DNA from: Spirochaeta sp.
GTDB taxonomy: Bacteria; Spirochaetota; Spirochaetia; DSM-27196; Alkalispirochaetaceae
Assembly: GCA_027859055.1 (NCBI GenBank)
Contig: JAQIBO010000495.1
Location: 1 to 14,620 of the forward strand
DNA: 14,620 nucleotides
Direction: 5' to 3'
The position numbers were made by a program, and so were the translations under genes. Positions within the stretch are counted from its first letter, which is position 1. Each line of letters opens with the position of its first letter. This document shows positions 5,977 to 13,216 of this stretch, one piece after another. Under the pieces are notes generated by a model. It was not told the DNA's origin, searched no databases, and was given only the letters and a program-made list of their open reading frames with translations.

Positions 5977-6981
5977 GTGTTGGACGGAAAATCGATTCTT
6001 ATAACCGGTGGGACCGGATCGTTCGGTAAGCGATTCACGCGCCGCATTCTTGAAAAATATAACCCCAAAAAGATCGTGATCTTCAGCCGGGACGAATACA
6101 AACAGTTCGTCATGCACCAGTCTCTCGCAGAAATCGACGTTGACAAGAAAGTGCGGTACTTCATCGGCGACGTTCGGGATAAGGACCGCATGTACCGGGC
6201 GTGCTACGGGATCGACTATATCGTCCACGCTGCAGCGCTCAAGCAGGTACCGGCGTGCGAGTACAACCCCTTCGAGGCGGTAAAGACGAATATCCATGGC
6301 GCCCAGAACGTCGTAGACGCAGCGATCGAAAACGGCGTTGATAAAGTTGTTGCGCTGTCGACGGACAAAGCGGTCAATCCGATCAACCTGTACGGCGCCA
6401 CAAAGCTGGCGAGCGACAAGCTGTTTGTTTCGGCAAATGCCTACGCCGGCGGAAAGAAAACAACCTTTTCCGTCGTTCGATACGGTAACGTCGCGGGTAG
6501 TCGCGGTTCTGTAATCCCGTTTTTCCATAAACTCCTCGCCGACGGCAAAACCGAGCTTCCGATCACCGACAACCGCATGACACGCTTCTGGATCACCCTC
6601 GATGAAGCGGTTGACCTGGTGTTCAAGGCACTTGAGGAGTCCAAGGGTGGCGAAACCTATATCTCCAAGATCCCATCATTCAGGATTACCGATCTCGCGG
6701 CGGCGATGAATCCTGCCGGCTCAACCAAAGAGATCGGGATTCGGGAAGGGGAGAAACTGCACGAGGTGATGGTGACCCAGTATGATTCGCTGCTCACCTA
6801 CGAGTACGACGCCCATTACATCATCTATCCCAACTTCGAGTGGTGGAACCGTGACGCACACTTCACCGATGGTGGAACGCGGGTTCAGGAGTTCTTTGAG
6901 TACTCGTCGGACAACAACGTCCAATGGATCAATGTGGATGATATGAGAAAACGGATCGAAGAGATCGAGATCGTTTATTAG
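5977..6981 (+). CDS. pseB: PseB, UDP-GlcNAc 4,6-dehydratase (inverting)
   Basis: A 334-residue extended short-chain dehydrogenase, the usual PseB length. PseB converts UDP-GlcNAc to UDP-2-acetamido-2,6-dideoxy-beta-L-arabino-hexos-4-ulose in the cytoplasm, the first step to pseudaminic acid, using tightly bound NADP. The N-terminus MLDGKSILITGGTGSFGKRF carries the GxxGxxG dinucleotide motif (11-17). The catalytic region shows LSTDKAVNP (127-135), with D130 and K131, and YGATKLASDK (139-148), with Y139 and K143. This arrangement separates PseB from retaining 4,6-dehydratases with a T-D-E triad. The start is GTG with a GGGAGA site upstream. It is the first gene of the plus-strand operon, directly before pseC. 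Assignment is firm; FlaA1 is the older name for the same enzyme. Confidence 0.96.
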   Translation: MLDGKSILITGGTGSFGKRFTRRILEKYNPKKIVIFSRDEYKQFVMHQSLAEIDVDKKVRYFIGDVRDKDRMYRACYGIDYIVHAAALKQVPACEYNPFEAVKTNIHGAQNVVDAAIENGVDKVVALSTDKAVNPINLYGATKLASDKLFVSANAYAGGKKTTFSVVRYGNVAGSRGSVIPFFHKLLADGKTELPITDNRMTRFWITLDEAVDLVFKALEESKGGETYISKIPSFRITDLAAAMNPAGSTKEIGIREGEKLHEVMVTQYDSLLTYEYDAHYIIYPNFEWWNRDAHFTDGGTRVQEFFEYSSDNNVQWINVDDMRKRIEEIEIVY

Positions 6982-6995
6982 GAAGTAATCTACAG

Positions 6996-8168
6996 ATGAG
7001 TACTGAATCCTTTCTTCCCTACGGGAGACAGCAGATAGAACAGGATGACATTGACGCCGTCAGTACTGCCCTCACCGCCGAACTTATCACAACGGGTCCT
7101 GAGATCGCCGCGTTTGAGGCAGACCTGTGCGAGTATACCGGGGCTCGATATGCGGTGGCGGTCGCCAACGGCACCGCGGCGTTACACCTTGCGGTCCTCG
7201 CCCTCGGTCTACCTCGGGGATCCATCGGGGTGACCACCCCAAACACCTTTGTTGCTACCGCAAACGCCCTGCTCTATGCGGGTCACACACCGCGCTTCGT
7301 CGATATCGATGCCCAAACGTACTGTATGAGCCCAGAGTGTCTCGCCGAGTTCCTCGATTCCGCGCCAGAAGATAATCGGGCAGACGTCGTCCTTCCCGTC
7401 CACTTTGCGGGTAACACGGCCGGAGTTGAGGCGATTTCCGACATCGCGAAACGATACGGTCTTCGTGTTATCGAAGATGCCTCTCACTCCATCGGTGGGA
7501 AATACCGCGACGGTTCCCGCGTCGGATCGTGCCGGTATTCGGACATGACGACATTTTCGTTTCACCCGGTCAAGACAATGACCACCGGCGAGGGGGGCGC
7601 GATCATGACCAACGATCCCGATCTCTACCGGCAACTAATGTTGCTGCGCACCCACGGTATCACCCGGTCTCCCGAGGAGATGACACAGAATCACGGCATC
7701 TGGTACTACGAAATGCAGGCGCTGGGCTTCAACTATCGGATTACCGACATACAGGGGGCGCTGGGACGTAGCCAGCTGCGAAAACTGGACCGTTTCGTCG
7801 CGCGGCGACAGGAGCTGGTAGACGGCTACAACAAAGCGTTCGCTGATGTCCCTTGGCTCACCACCCCATGGGTGGAACCGGATCGTCAGACCGGATGGCA
7901 CCTCTACGTCCTGCAGTTCGACTGGGATGCGATCGGACAGGACAGGCCGACAGTGATGGCACGTATTCGAGAGCAGGGGATCGGTTCACAAGTCCTGTAC
8001 ATTCCGGTGCACACGCAGCCGTATTACCGGGAAACCTACGGCTTTCTCGATGGAGATTTCCCCGTCGCTGAAACGTACTATGAGAACGCACTGGCAATTC
8101 CGCTCTATCCAGGGATGACCGCTGAAGACCAGATACGTGTTATAACTGCGGTCCTGAACCTGGCGTGA
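6996..8168 (+). CDS. pseC: PseC, UDP-4-amino-4,6-dideoxy-beta-L-AltNAc transaminase
   Basis: A 390-residue PLP enzyme of the DegT/DnrJ/EryC1/StrS family, which takes the 4-keto sugar from PseB and aminates C4 with an L-amino acid donor. It opens with FLPYGRQQIEQDDIDAV, a typical PseC N-terminus. It also has the phosphate-binding VANGTAALHLA (57-67), EDASHSIGG (160-168) with D161 for the pyridine nitrogen, and the Schiff-base lysine K193 in FSFHPVKTMTTGEGG. NYRITDIQGALG follows near 246-257. AGGAAG overlapping the pseB stop lies 10 bases before ATG 6996. The last four bases overlap the next start (GTGA). The direct succession after pseB makes a Pse role far more likely than other members of this family, such as perosamine or bacillosamine transaminases. 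Confidence 0.95.
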   Translation: MSTESFLPYGRQQIEQDDIDAVSTALTAELITTGPEIAAFEADLCEYTGARYAVAVANGTAALHLAVLALGLPRGSIGVTTPNTFVATANALLYAGHTPRFVDIDAQTYCMSPECLAEFLDSAPEDNRADVVLPVHFAGNTAGVEAISDIAKRYGLRVIEDASHSIGGKYRDGSRVGSCRYSDMTTFSFHPVKTMTTGEGGAIMTNDPDLYRQLMLLRTHGITRSPEEMTQNHGIWYYEMQALGFNYRITDIQGALGRSQLRKLDRFVARRQELVDGYNKAFADVPWLTTPWVEPDRQTGWHLYVLQFDWDAIGQDRPTVMARIREQGIGSQVLYIPVHTQPYYRETYGFLDGDFPVAETYYENALAIPLYPGMTAEDQIRVITAVLNLA

Positions 8169-9061
8169 CTGCCGGCATGCCACAACTCGCCCTGGGAACG
8201 GTTCAATTTGGCCTTGATTACGGAATAACCAACACACGCGGTCGTCTGACCACAGCGGACATTCAGGACATTCTCACCGTCTGCCACAACCAGGGAATAG
8301 ACGTGTTGGACACCGCTGCCGCGTATGGCAACGCAGAAGAGATCCTCGGGCAGTTTCACGCGGCCGACCGGTTCCGGGTGATTACCAAGATAGGCCCTTC
8401 CAGCGCTACCGACGTAGCGGGGTTGGTGGAACAAAGTTGTACCAACCTTGGAGTAACCCGTCTGGATTCCGTCCTTCTCCACGATGCGTCCGTTCTGGAG
8501 CGGGATCCACAGGTGTGGTCCGCCCTCTACGCCGAGGTGACGGCAGGGCGAGTCCGGAACGTTGGGATTTCCGTGTACTGGCCGCGGCAGCTGGAGATGG
8601 CAAAGGACGTGTGCCGCGGTCTGCGCCTACCGCTCCCCAATGTTGTCCAGCTTCCGATGAGCATTTTTGATCAGCGGTTTGTATCGTGCCTCCCGTCACT
8701 GGTCGCAGATGGTACCGAGGTTCACGTCCGCAGTGTGTTCCTGCAGGGACTCGGCTTCATGGGTTCAGACGCGCTGCCGGATAACCTTCAGGGAGCCAGC
8801 TCTGCGCTGTCAGCGCTCCAACGACTGTGTGACAGCTATAGCATCTCCCGCGCCGAGGCGCTTCTGGCGTTCGTAGCGGGTATGCCCGGTGTCTCCCGCG
8901 TGGTGGTGGGTGTGGACAGCCCGCTCCGGCTTGCCGAAACGATAGCCGCCTATACTCGTGCGCAACAGATCGCCGCAGATCTCACGGAAGATCCCTCGCG
9001 GCCCTTCGATATATTTCGCATCGAAGACGAATCGGTTATTCTTCCGTTTAACTGGAGGTGA
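8165..9061 (+). CDS. Aldo/keto reductase family protein in the Pse operon
   Basis: A 298-residue single-domain aldo/keto reductase. The opening LALGTVQFGLDYGITN is typical of the branch found in surface-sugar clusters. The tetrad appears complete: D49 and Y54 in VLDTAAAYGNAE, K75 in VITKIG and H106 in LLHD. NVGISVY (near 142-148) and VVVGVDS (C-terminal, cofactor loop region) fit the NADPH-binding parts. GTG 8165 overlaps pseC's TGA; ATG 8177, four codons in, gives the more usual family N-terminus, and neither has a clear ribosome site, so the start is uncertain. Plain Pse synthesis does not need a reductase. It may act on a keto intermediate made or used by the class III aminotransferase downstream, but the substrate is unknown. 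A loose fit to oxidation in the reverse sense is possible. Confidence 0.82.
   Translation: MTAGMPQLALGTVQFGLDYGITNTRGRLTTADIQDILTVCHNQGIDVLDTAAAYGNAEEILGQFHAADRFRVITKIGPSSATDVAGLVEQSCTNLGVTRLDSVLLHDASVLERDPQVWSALYAEVTAGRVRNVGISVYWPRQLEMAKDVCRGLRLPLPNVVQLPMSIFDQRFVSCLPSLVADGTEVHVRSVFLQGLGFMGSDALPDNLQGASSALSALQRLCDSYSISRAEALLAFVAGMPGVSRVVVGVDSPLRLAETIAAYTRAQQIAADLTEDPSRPFDIFRIEDESVILPFNWR
9054..9058 (+). promoter_or_regulatory. Strong ribosome binding site setting the start of the SpsF-like gene
   Basis: GGAGG ends 7 bases before ATG 9066 and overlaps the end of the reductase gene. The reading frame is open further upstream, but the ribosome site and the family N-terminus MVIALIQARMGS both fix the start at 9066. 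Confidence 0.75.
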
Positions 9062-9065
9062 CGCT

Positions 9066-9794
9066 ATGGTCATCGCATTGATACAGGCGCGGATGGGTTC
9101 CTCCCGTCTTCCCGGCAAAGTGTTGAAGGAACTGGCAGGAAAACCGGTCATTGACCACGTGATTGATCGTGTAGCGGCGGCGACGACCATTGATCGGGTG
9201 CTGGTAATTACTTCAATCGATCCCAATAATCTACCCCTCATTCACCACGTATCGGGGAGGGGGACCGGCGTATTTGTAGGGAGCGAAAACGACGTTCTGG
9301 ACCGCTATTACCAGGCGGCACAACTGACCGAGGGAGACCACTTTGTGCGCGTCACCGCGGATTGCCCCGTCATAGATCCGGTCTTGATAGACAGTGTTGT
9401 GTCTGAACATCTGCGCACCGGCAACAGCTACACAAGCAACACCGCCCCGCCGACGTGGCCGGACGGGCTGGATGTGGAAGCGTTCTCCCGCACAGCACTT
9501 GAAACTGCATGGACCGAGGCGACGTTGTCTCATGATCGGGAACACGTCACCCCGTATATCCGGACGCACGCAGACCGCTTCCCCGGATCCAACGTTGCAT
9601 CGGAGATAGATTATTCGCACCATCGCTGGACCCTGGATGAACAGAGAGATTACCAGTTTCTGGAGGCGGTCTTTCAGATGCTGGAACGTCCGGACGCCGT
9701 GTTTGGCAGGGATGAAATCTTTTCAGTCCTGGAAGCACATCCGGAAATCTTGAAGATCAACAACCAGATAGAACGAAACGCTGGTTCCCGTTAA
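9066..9794 (+). CDS. spsF: SpsF-type cytidylyltransferase, probable CMP-nonulosonate activating enzyme
   Basis: A 242-residue nucleotidyltransferase. IALIQARMGSSRLPGKVL (3-20) is the signature loop of the SpsF branch of the cytidylyltransferase family; classical PseF, NeuA and KdsB have 'I-P-A-R-G-G-S-K-R' or similar instead. VRVTADCPVIDP (94-105) supplies the acidic metal-binding segment, and WPDGLDVEAFSR (131-142) follows. In Bacillus subtilis, spsF sits with spsC, spsE and spsG, which are relatives of pseC, pseI and pseG. Here it likely attaches CMP to the finished nonulosonate in the cytoplasm. No NeuA-like pseF is seen in the window, so it is the best candidate for that step. It could instead activate the sugar or acyl group handled by its neighbours. 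The start is fixed by GGAGG at 9054. Confidence 0.87.
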   Translation: MVIALIQARMGSSRLPGKVLKELAGKPVIDHVIDRVAAATTIDRVLVITSIDPNNLPLIHHVSGRGTGVFVGSENDVLDRYYQAAQLTEGDHFVRVTADCPVIDPVLIDSVVSEHLRTGNSYTSNTAPPTWPDGLDVEAFSRTALETAWTEATLSHDREHVTPYIRTHADRFPGSNVASEIDYSHHRWTLDEQRDYQFLEAVFQMLERPDAVFGRDEIFSVLEAHPEILKINNQIERNAGSR

Positions 9795-9808
9795 ATGAGG
9801 TATACACA

Positions 9809-11131
9809 ATGAACGACGAGAAACGCACCGGCCAGGAACTGTATAATCGGGCGAAAGAGCTTATCCCCGGGGGAACCCAGCTCCTTTCAAAACGACCAGA
9901 GATGTTCCTGCCCGACCGATGGCCGTCGTACTATACCCGTGCCAACGGGTGCGAGGTGACCGATCTCGACGGAAACACCTACAAAGACTTCAGTATCATG
10001 GGTGTTGGGGCGTGTATTCTCGGATACGCGGACCCCGACGTCACCGAGGCGGTCGTCCGGGTCGTTCAAGACGGCAACATGTCCACGCTCAACGCCCCGG
10101 AAGAGGTTGAACTGGCCGAATTACTGCTCGAATTACACCCCTGGGCCGAGAAAGTGCGATACGCCAGGAGCGGGGGCGAGGCGATGGCGATCGCCGTACG
10201 GCTCGCTCGGGCGGCATCGGGCAAGGACCTGGTCCTGTTTTCCGGGTACCACGGATGGTCGGACTGGTATCTCGCGGCAAATATCTCCGATGACGCGGCC
10301 CTCGACGGACACCTCCTCTCGGGTCTGGAACCGGCGGGAGTACCGCGCGCGTTGAAGGAGACGGCTATTCCTTTCCCGTTTAACGACGACGAGGCATTTC
10401 GCGCGTTGATGGATCGATACGGTGACCGTGTAGGCGCCGTCGTACTCGAACCGATTCGTAACGACCCGCCGAAGGACTCCTTCCGCGCACTCATTCACGA
10501 AACGGTCCGTCGTCGAGGTATCCCGCTGGTGGTTGACGAGATTACCGCCGGATTCCGCCTCAACGTCGGTGGCGCGCACCTTGTGGTGGGATGGCAACCG
10601 GATATCGCGGTGTTTGCAAAAGGGATGAGCAACGGGCACCCGATGGCGGCGGTGATCGGAACGAGCGCTACGATGGACCTTGCACAGAGCAGCTTCATCA
10701 GCAGTACCTACTGGACCGACCGTACCGGTCCTACGGCGGCGCTGACCACAATCCGCAAGATGCGGGAGATAGATGCGCCGCACCACCTGGAACAGATCGG
10801 TCGGATGGTTCAGGAGGGGTGGGTGGCCGCAGGTGCCGAGCACGGGCTCTCCGTTCACGCCGGCGGCATGTATCCCCTCAGCCATTTTGACGTCGACGGA
10901 GAATCACCCCTTGCGATACGTACCGCGTTTACCCAGGCGATGCTCGATCGCGGATACCTCGCAAATCGTTCTCTCTATGTGAGCCTCGCCCATACAGAAG
11001 AACTGGTTCGGGAGTATCTTGGGGCCTGTGACGCCGTGTTCGCGGAACTCGCACCCTATATCAACGAGGGCAGGATCGGAGCATATCTGAAGGGTAAACC
11101 GATTCATTCCGGGTTTCAGCGTCTGAACTGA
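9809..11131 (+). CDS. Class III aminotransferase, glutamate-1-semialdehyde aminomutase-like
   Basis: A 440-residue PLP enzyme of aminotransferase class III, close in length to HemL (about 430). It has ELIPGGTQLLSKRP (17-30), GYHGWSDW (146-153), VVDEITAGFR (241-250) with D243 contacting the cofactor, and FAKGMSNGHPMAAV (269-282) with Schiff-base lysine K271. The HemL box SGTEA reads SGGEA here (121-125), so this is probably not a true HemL. Similar genes are known in nonulosonate and lipopolysaccharide clusters. GAGG lies 8 bases before ATG 9809. With an aldo/keto reductase and a spare acetyltransferase in the same operon, it may add an amino group beyond the C5 and C7 nitrogens of Pse; that is inference. 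A mutase action on an amino sugar is the alternative. Confidence 0.85.
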   Translation: MNDEKRTGQELYNRAKELIPGGTQLLSKRPEMFLPDRWPSYYTRANGCEVTDLDGNTYKDFSIMGVGACILGYADPDVTEAVVRVVQDGNMSTLNAPEEVELAELLLELHPWAEKVRYARSGGEAMAIAVRLARAASGKDLVLFSGYHGWSDWYLAANISDDAALDGHLLSGLEPAGVPRALKETAIPFPFNDDEAFRALMDRYGDRVGAVVLEPIRNDPPKDSFRALIHETVRRRGIPLVVDEITAGFRLNVGGAHLVVGWQPDIAVFAKGMSNGHPMAAVIGTSATMDLAQSSFISSTYWTDRTGPTAALTTIRKMREIDAPHHLEQIGRMVQEGWVAAGAEHGLSVHAGGMYPLSHFDVDGESPLAIRTAFTQAMLDRGYLANRSLYVSLAHTEELVREYLGACDAVFAELAPYINEGRIGAYLKGKPIHSGFQRLN

Positions 11132-11135
11132 ACGG

Positions 11136-11143
11136 AAGGAGGG
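11136..11143 (+). promoter_or_regulatory. Near-perfect ribosome binding site for a TTG-start gene
   Basis: AAGGAGGG lies 4 bases before TTG 11148. It is the strongest such site in the window and is the reason to accept TTG as the start of the acetyltransferase gene. Confidence 0.75.
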
Positions 11144-11147
11144 CGTC

Positions 11148-11729
11148 TTGAAGAACCATTTCGCGATATCCGGAGACCCCGACTGGGTGATCACCGTATC
11201 CGGATCCGATAAACGACCTCTTGATCTGAGGATCTTGCATCCCGACGAAGTGACCGACCACTACGTTGCGTGGCTCAACGACCCGGAGGTCAATCGGTAT
11301 CTCGAGAGTCGGTTTGTAGAACACACCGTAGAAACGGTGCGCGATTTCGTCGTCGGCTGTCGGGCACAGAGCGGAACCCTGTTGTTCGGTATCTTTGCGC
11401 CCGGTAACGAACACATCGGTAACATCAAGATCGGCGGGATAGACGGCCCACACAGCAGGGGAGATGTGGGCCTGATCGTTGGCGACAAGCGATATTGGGG
11501 CAAGGGTATCGCGACAATTTCGATCGGCGCGGTTGGCGAGCTTGCGCGGGATCATCTCGGTTTGCACAAACTATATGCGGGGTCGTACGCTTCCAACAAC
11601 GGATCGGTACGGGCGTTTGAAAAGAACGGATACACCGTCGCAGGCCGGTGGTGCGACCATGTACGGCTACCGGACGGTACTTACGACGATGTCGTACTTC
11701 TGGAAAAGATCTTCCAGCCGGCGACATGA
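11148..11729 (+). CDS. GNAT-family N-acetyltransferase (RimJ/RimL-like), second acetyltransferase of the operon
   Basis: A 193-residue GNAT of the RimJ/RimL-like type common in polysaccharide clusters. LRILHPDEVTDHYVAWLNDP (27-46) is the usual N-terminal pattern for sugar N-acetyltransferases. The acetyl-CoA pyrophosphate loop is intact as RYWGKG (115-120), and LHKLYAGSYASNNGSVRAFE (139-158) is the CoA-side helix with the conserved N-x-x-S/A. The TTG start follows AAGGAGGG. The stop overlaps the next gene's start as ATGA. The operon already has a PseH domain inside the PseG fusion, so this enzyme probably acylates another amine, perhaps one placed by the class III aminotransferase. It could also be the true C4 acetylase with the fused domain altered. 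Family is secure; the substrate is inference. Confidence 0.84.
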   Translation: MKNHFAISGDPDWVITVSGSDKRPLDLRILHPDEVTDHYVAWLNDPEVNRYLESRFVEHTVETVRDFVVGCRAQSGTLLFGIFAPGNEHIGNIKIGGIDGPHSRGDVGLIVGDKRYWGKGIATISIGAVGELARDHLGLHKLYAGSYASNNGSVRAFEKNGYTVAGRWCDHVRLPDGTYDDVVLLEKIFQPAT

Positions 11730-13216
11730 GTATCCGTACGGTGTTCCTCACGATCGCCGGTCCTGACATCGGGCTTGGGCATCTGACCCGGTGCGACGCC
11801 CTTGCCACCGCGGTCGCAGAAGACGGCGACGAGGCGGAACTGATAATCGCGTGCCCGATCGGTTCCGAGTGGCTGTCACAACGGGCACCGACGACCCGCT
11901 GGCGTCACGTTCCGTGGAATACCGATCTGGCCGCGCTTCGGACGGTGGTGGACTCACCAGATGAGGCGATCGATGTTGTTTTGGTCGACAGCTACGAGAT
12001 ATCACCCGAGGTGCGGTCGTACATCGATACGGTTATTGAGTACCCCGTGTATTTCGACGACACCGGAGGAAACGTTCCGGAGCGGGGGATCGTCGTAAAT
12101 GGCAGCCCCGGTGCGGACCGTGTGGGATATCCGGTGCGTTCCGGACTTACCGTACTCACGGGTCCGCGGTACCAGGTTGTACGGCAGGCGTTTTGGGACC
12201 TTCCCAAACGGGAGAGCACCGCAACAGTGAGGACGGTCGGTATCATGTTGGGCGGCACCGACCACCGCTCGCGGATCGCGGAGGTTGTTTCGTCGGTCCG
12301 GGAGATCGTTCCGGAACGTATCAGTTTGGTGGTTATCGGCCACACCGACCCGGAGCACACGATCCAAGGGGTGAAGTACACCGGTCGTCTGTCCGCCGCC
12401 GGAATACGCGATACGTTGCGGAAGATCGACGTTCTGATCTCGGCGGCGGGGCAGACGGTAGCGGAAGCGGTCGCGTGCGGGACACCGACGGTCACGGTCC
12501 AGACCGCGGAAAACCAGCGCTACAACGTGGAGGGGTGGGCGCGTACAGGCTGTACCGTCCACGCCGGGACGATCGGCGATCCGGACCTCCCCGGGCGCCT
12601 CGGGATTGCCCTACAGGAGGTCAACGATCGGTACGATCGCATTACGCTGTCGCACCGTAACGCGGGACCGCTGATCTCCGGTGCGGCGCGTACCCTCAGT
12701 CGTATCGTGCGGGAAGTCCGGATCCAACGCTTTGGCGAACTGACCGTGGCACCGTTTCCTCTCCTCAACAGGGATTCGCTGGAAGAAGTCCTGTCTTGGC
12801 GGAACGACCCGTCGATCAGACAATGGATGGACACCCGGGCGCAGATACCTCTGGACGATCATATTGCTTTTGCCGCAGTTCTCGCCGACGACGAGACCAG
12901 GCAATTTTTCCGGGTCGACCACGGTGATCGCGGTATCGGCGTTGTTGATCTGACCAACATCGACCGGACCCGAGGCGATGGGGAACTCGGATTGTACCGG
13001 TGTCCTACTCTGGCACAATACCGCGTCGACGGGCGATCGGTGGGACGAGTATTGATGAGCACGGTGGAGCGTCTTGCACGGCGTATCGGGCTGACCCGCT
13101 TGTGGCTCAAAGTCCGCACAGAGAACGAGCGGGCGATACGGTTATATCGAGCCGTGGGGTATCGGGAATACGACACCGACGATACCTATCTGTATTACGA
13201 AAAGGGGCTGGGATGA
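11726..13216 (+). CDS. PseG-PseH fusion: UDP-Pse-intermediate hydrolase and N-acetyltransferase
   Basis: A 496-residue protein, far longer than PseG alone (about 280-350), with two domains. Residues 1 to about 330 are PseG, a GT-B-like hydrolase that removes UDP from UDP-2,4-diacetamido-2,4,6-trideoxy-beta-L-altropyranose. It shows GLGHLTRCDALA (16-27), with H19 matching the catalytic histidine of known PseG, VDSYEI (87-92), MLGGTDHRS (174-182), SAAGQTVAEAVACGTP (239-254) and AENQRYN (261-267). Residues about 335-496 form a PseH-type GNAT, which acetylates the 4-amino group: LSWRNDPSIRQWM (356-368), DDHIAF (377-382), LGLYRCP (421-427) and RTENERAIRLYRAVGY (464-479). The usual acetyl-CoA loop reads RSVGRV (437-442), weaker than Q/RxxGxG/A. 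ATG 11726 overlaps the upstream stop (ATGA); in-frame upstream sequence lies inside the previous gene. The fusion joins two consecutive Pse steps. Confidence 0.92.
   Translation: MSIRTVFLTIAGPDIGLGHLTRCDALATAVAEDGDEAELIIACPIGSEWLSQRAPTTRWRHVPWNTDLAALRTVVDSPDEAIDVVLVDSYEISPEVRSYIDTVIEYPVYFDDTGGNVPERGIVVNGSPGADRVGYPVRSGLTVLTGPRYQVVRQAFWDLPKRESTATVRTVGIMLGGTDHRSRIAEVVSSVREIVPERISLVVIGHTDPEHTIQGVKYTGRLSAAGIRDTLRKIDVLISAAGQTVAEAVACGTPTVTVQTAENQRYNVEGWARTGCTVHAGTIGDPDLPGRLGIALQEVNDRYDRITLSHRNAGPLISGAARTLSRIVREVRIQRFGELTVAPFPLLNRDSLEEVLSWRNDPSIRQWMDTRAQIPLDDHIAFAAVLADDETRQFFRVDHGDRGIGVVDLTNIDRTRGDGELGLYRCPTLAQYRVDGRSVGRVLMSTVERLARRIGLTRLWLKVRTENERAIRLYRAVGYREYDTDDTYLYYEKGLG

Noticed and set aside
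5613..6191. A 192-residue minus-strand frame spanning the intergenic region and the start of pseB
   Set aside because: It overlaps both pseB and the methyltransferase in other frames and ends in low-complexity Arg/Ser-rich sequence; it does not look like a gene.
10133..10885. A 250-residue minus-strand open frame inside the class III aminotransferase gene
   Set aside because: The plus strand codes an intact PLP enzyme with all key residues. The antisense product has no recognisable motif and no ribosome site of note.
9809..11131. The class III aminotransferase as ordinary HemL for haem synthesis
   Set aside because: SGGEA replaces SGTEA, and it lies in the middle of a nonulosonate operon, so a sugar-linked role is favoured, although not proven.
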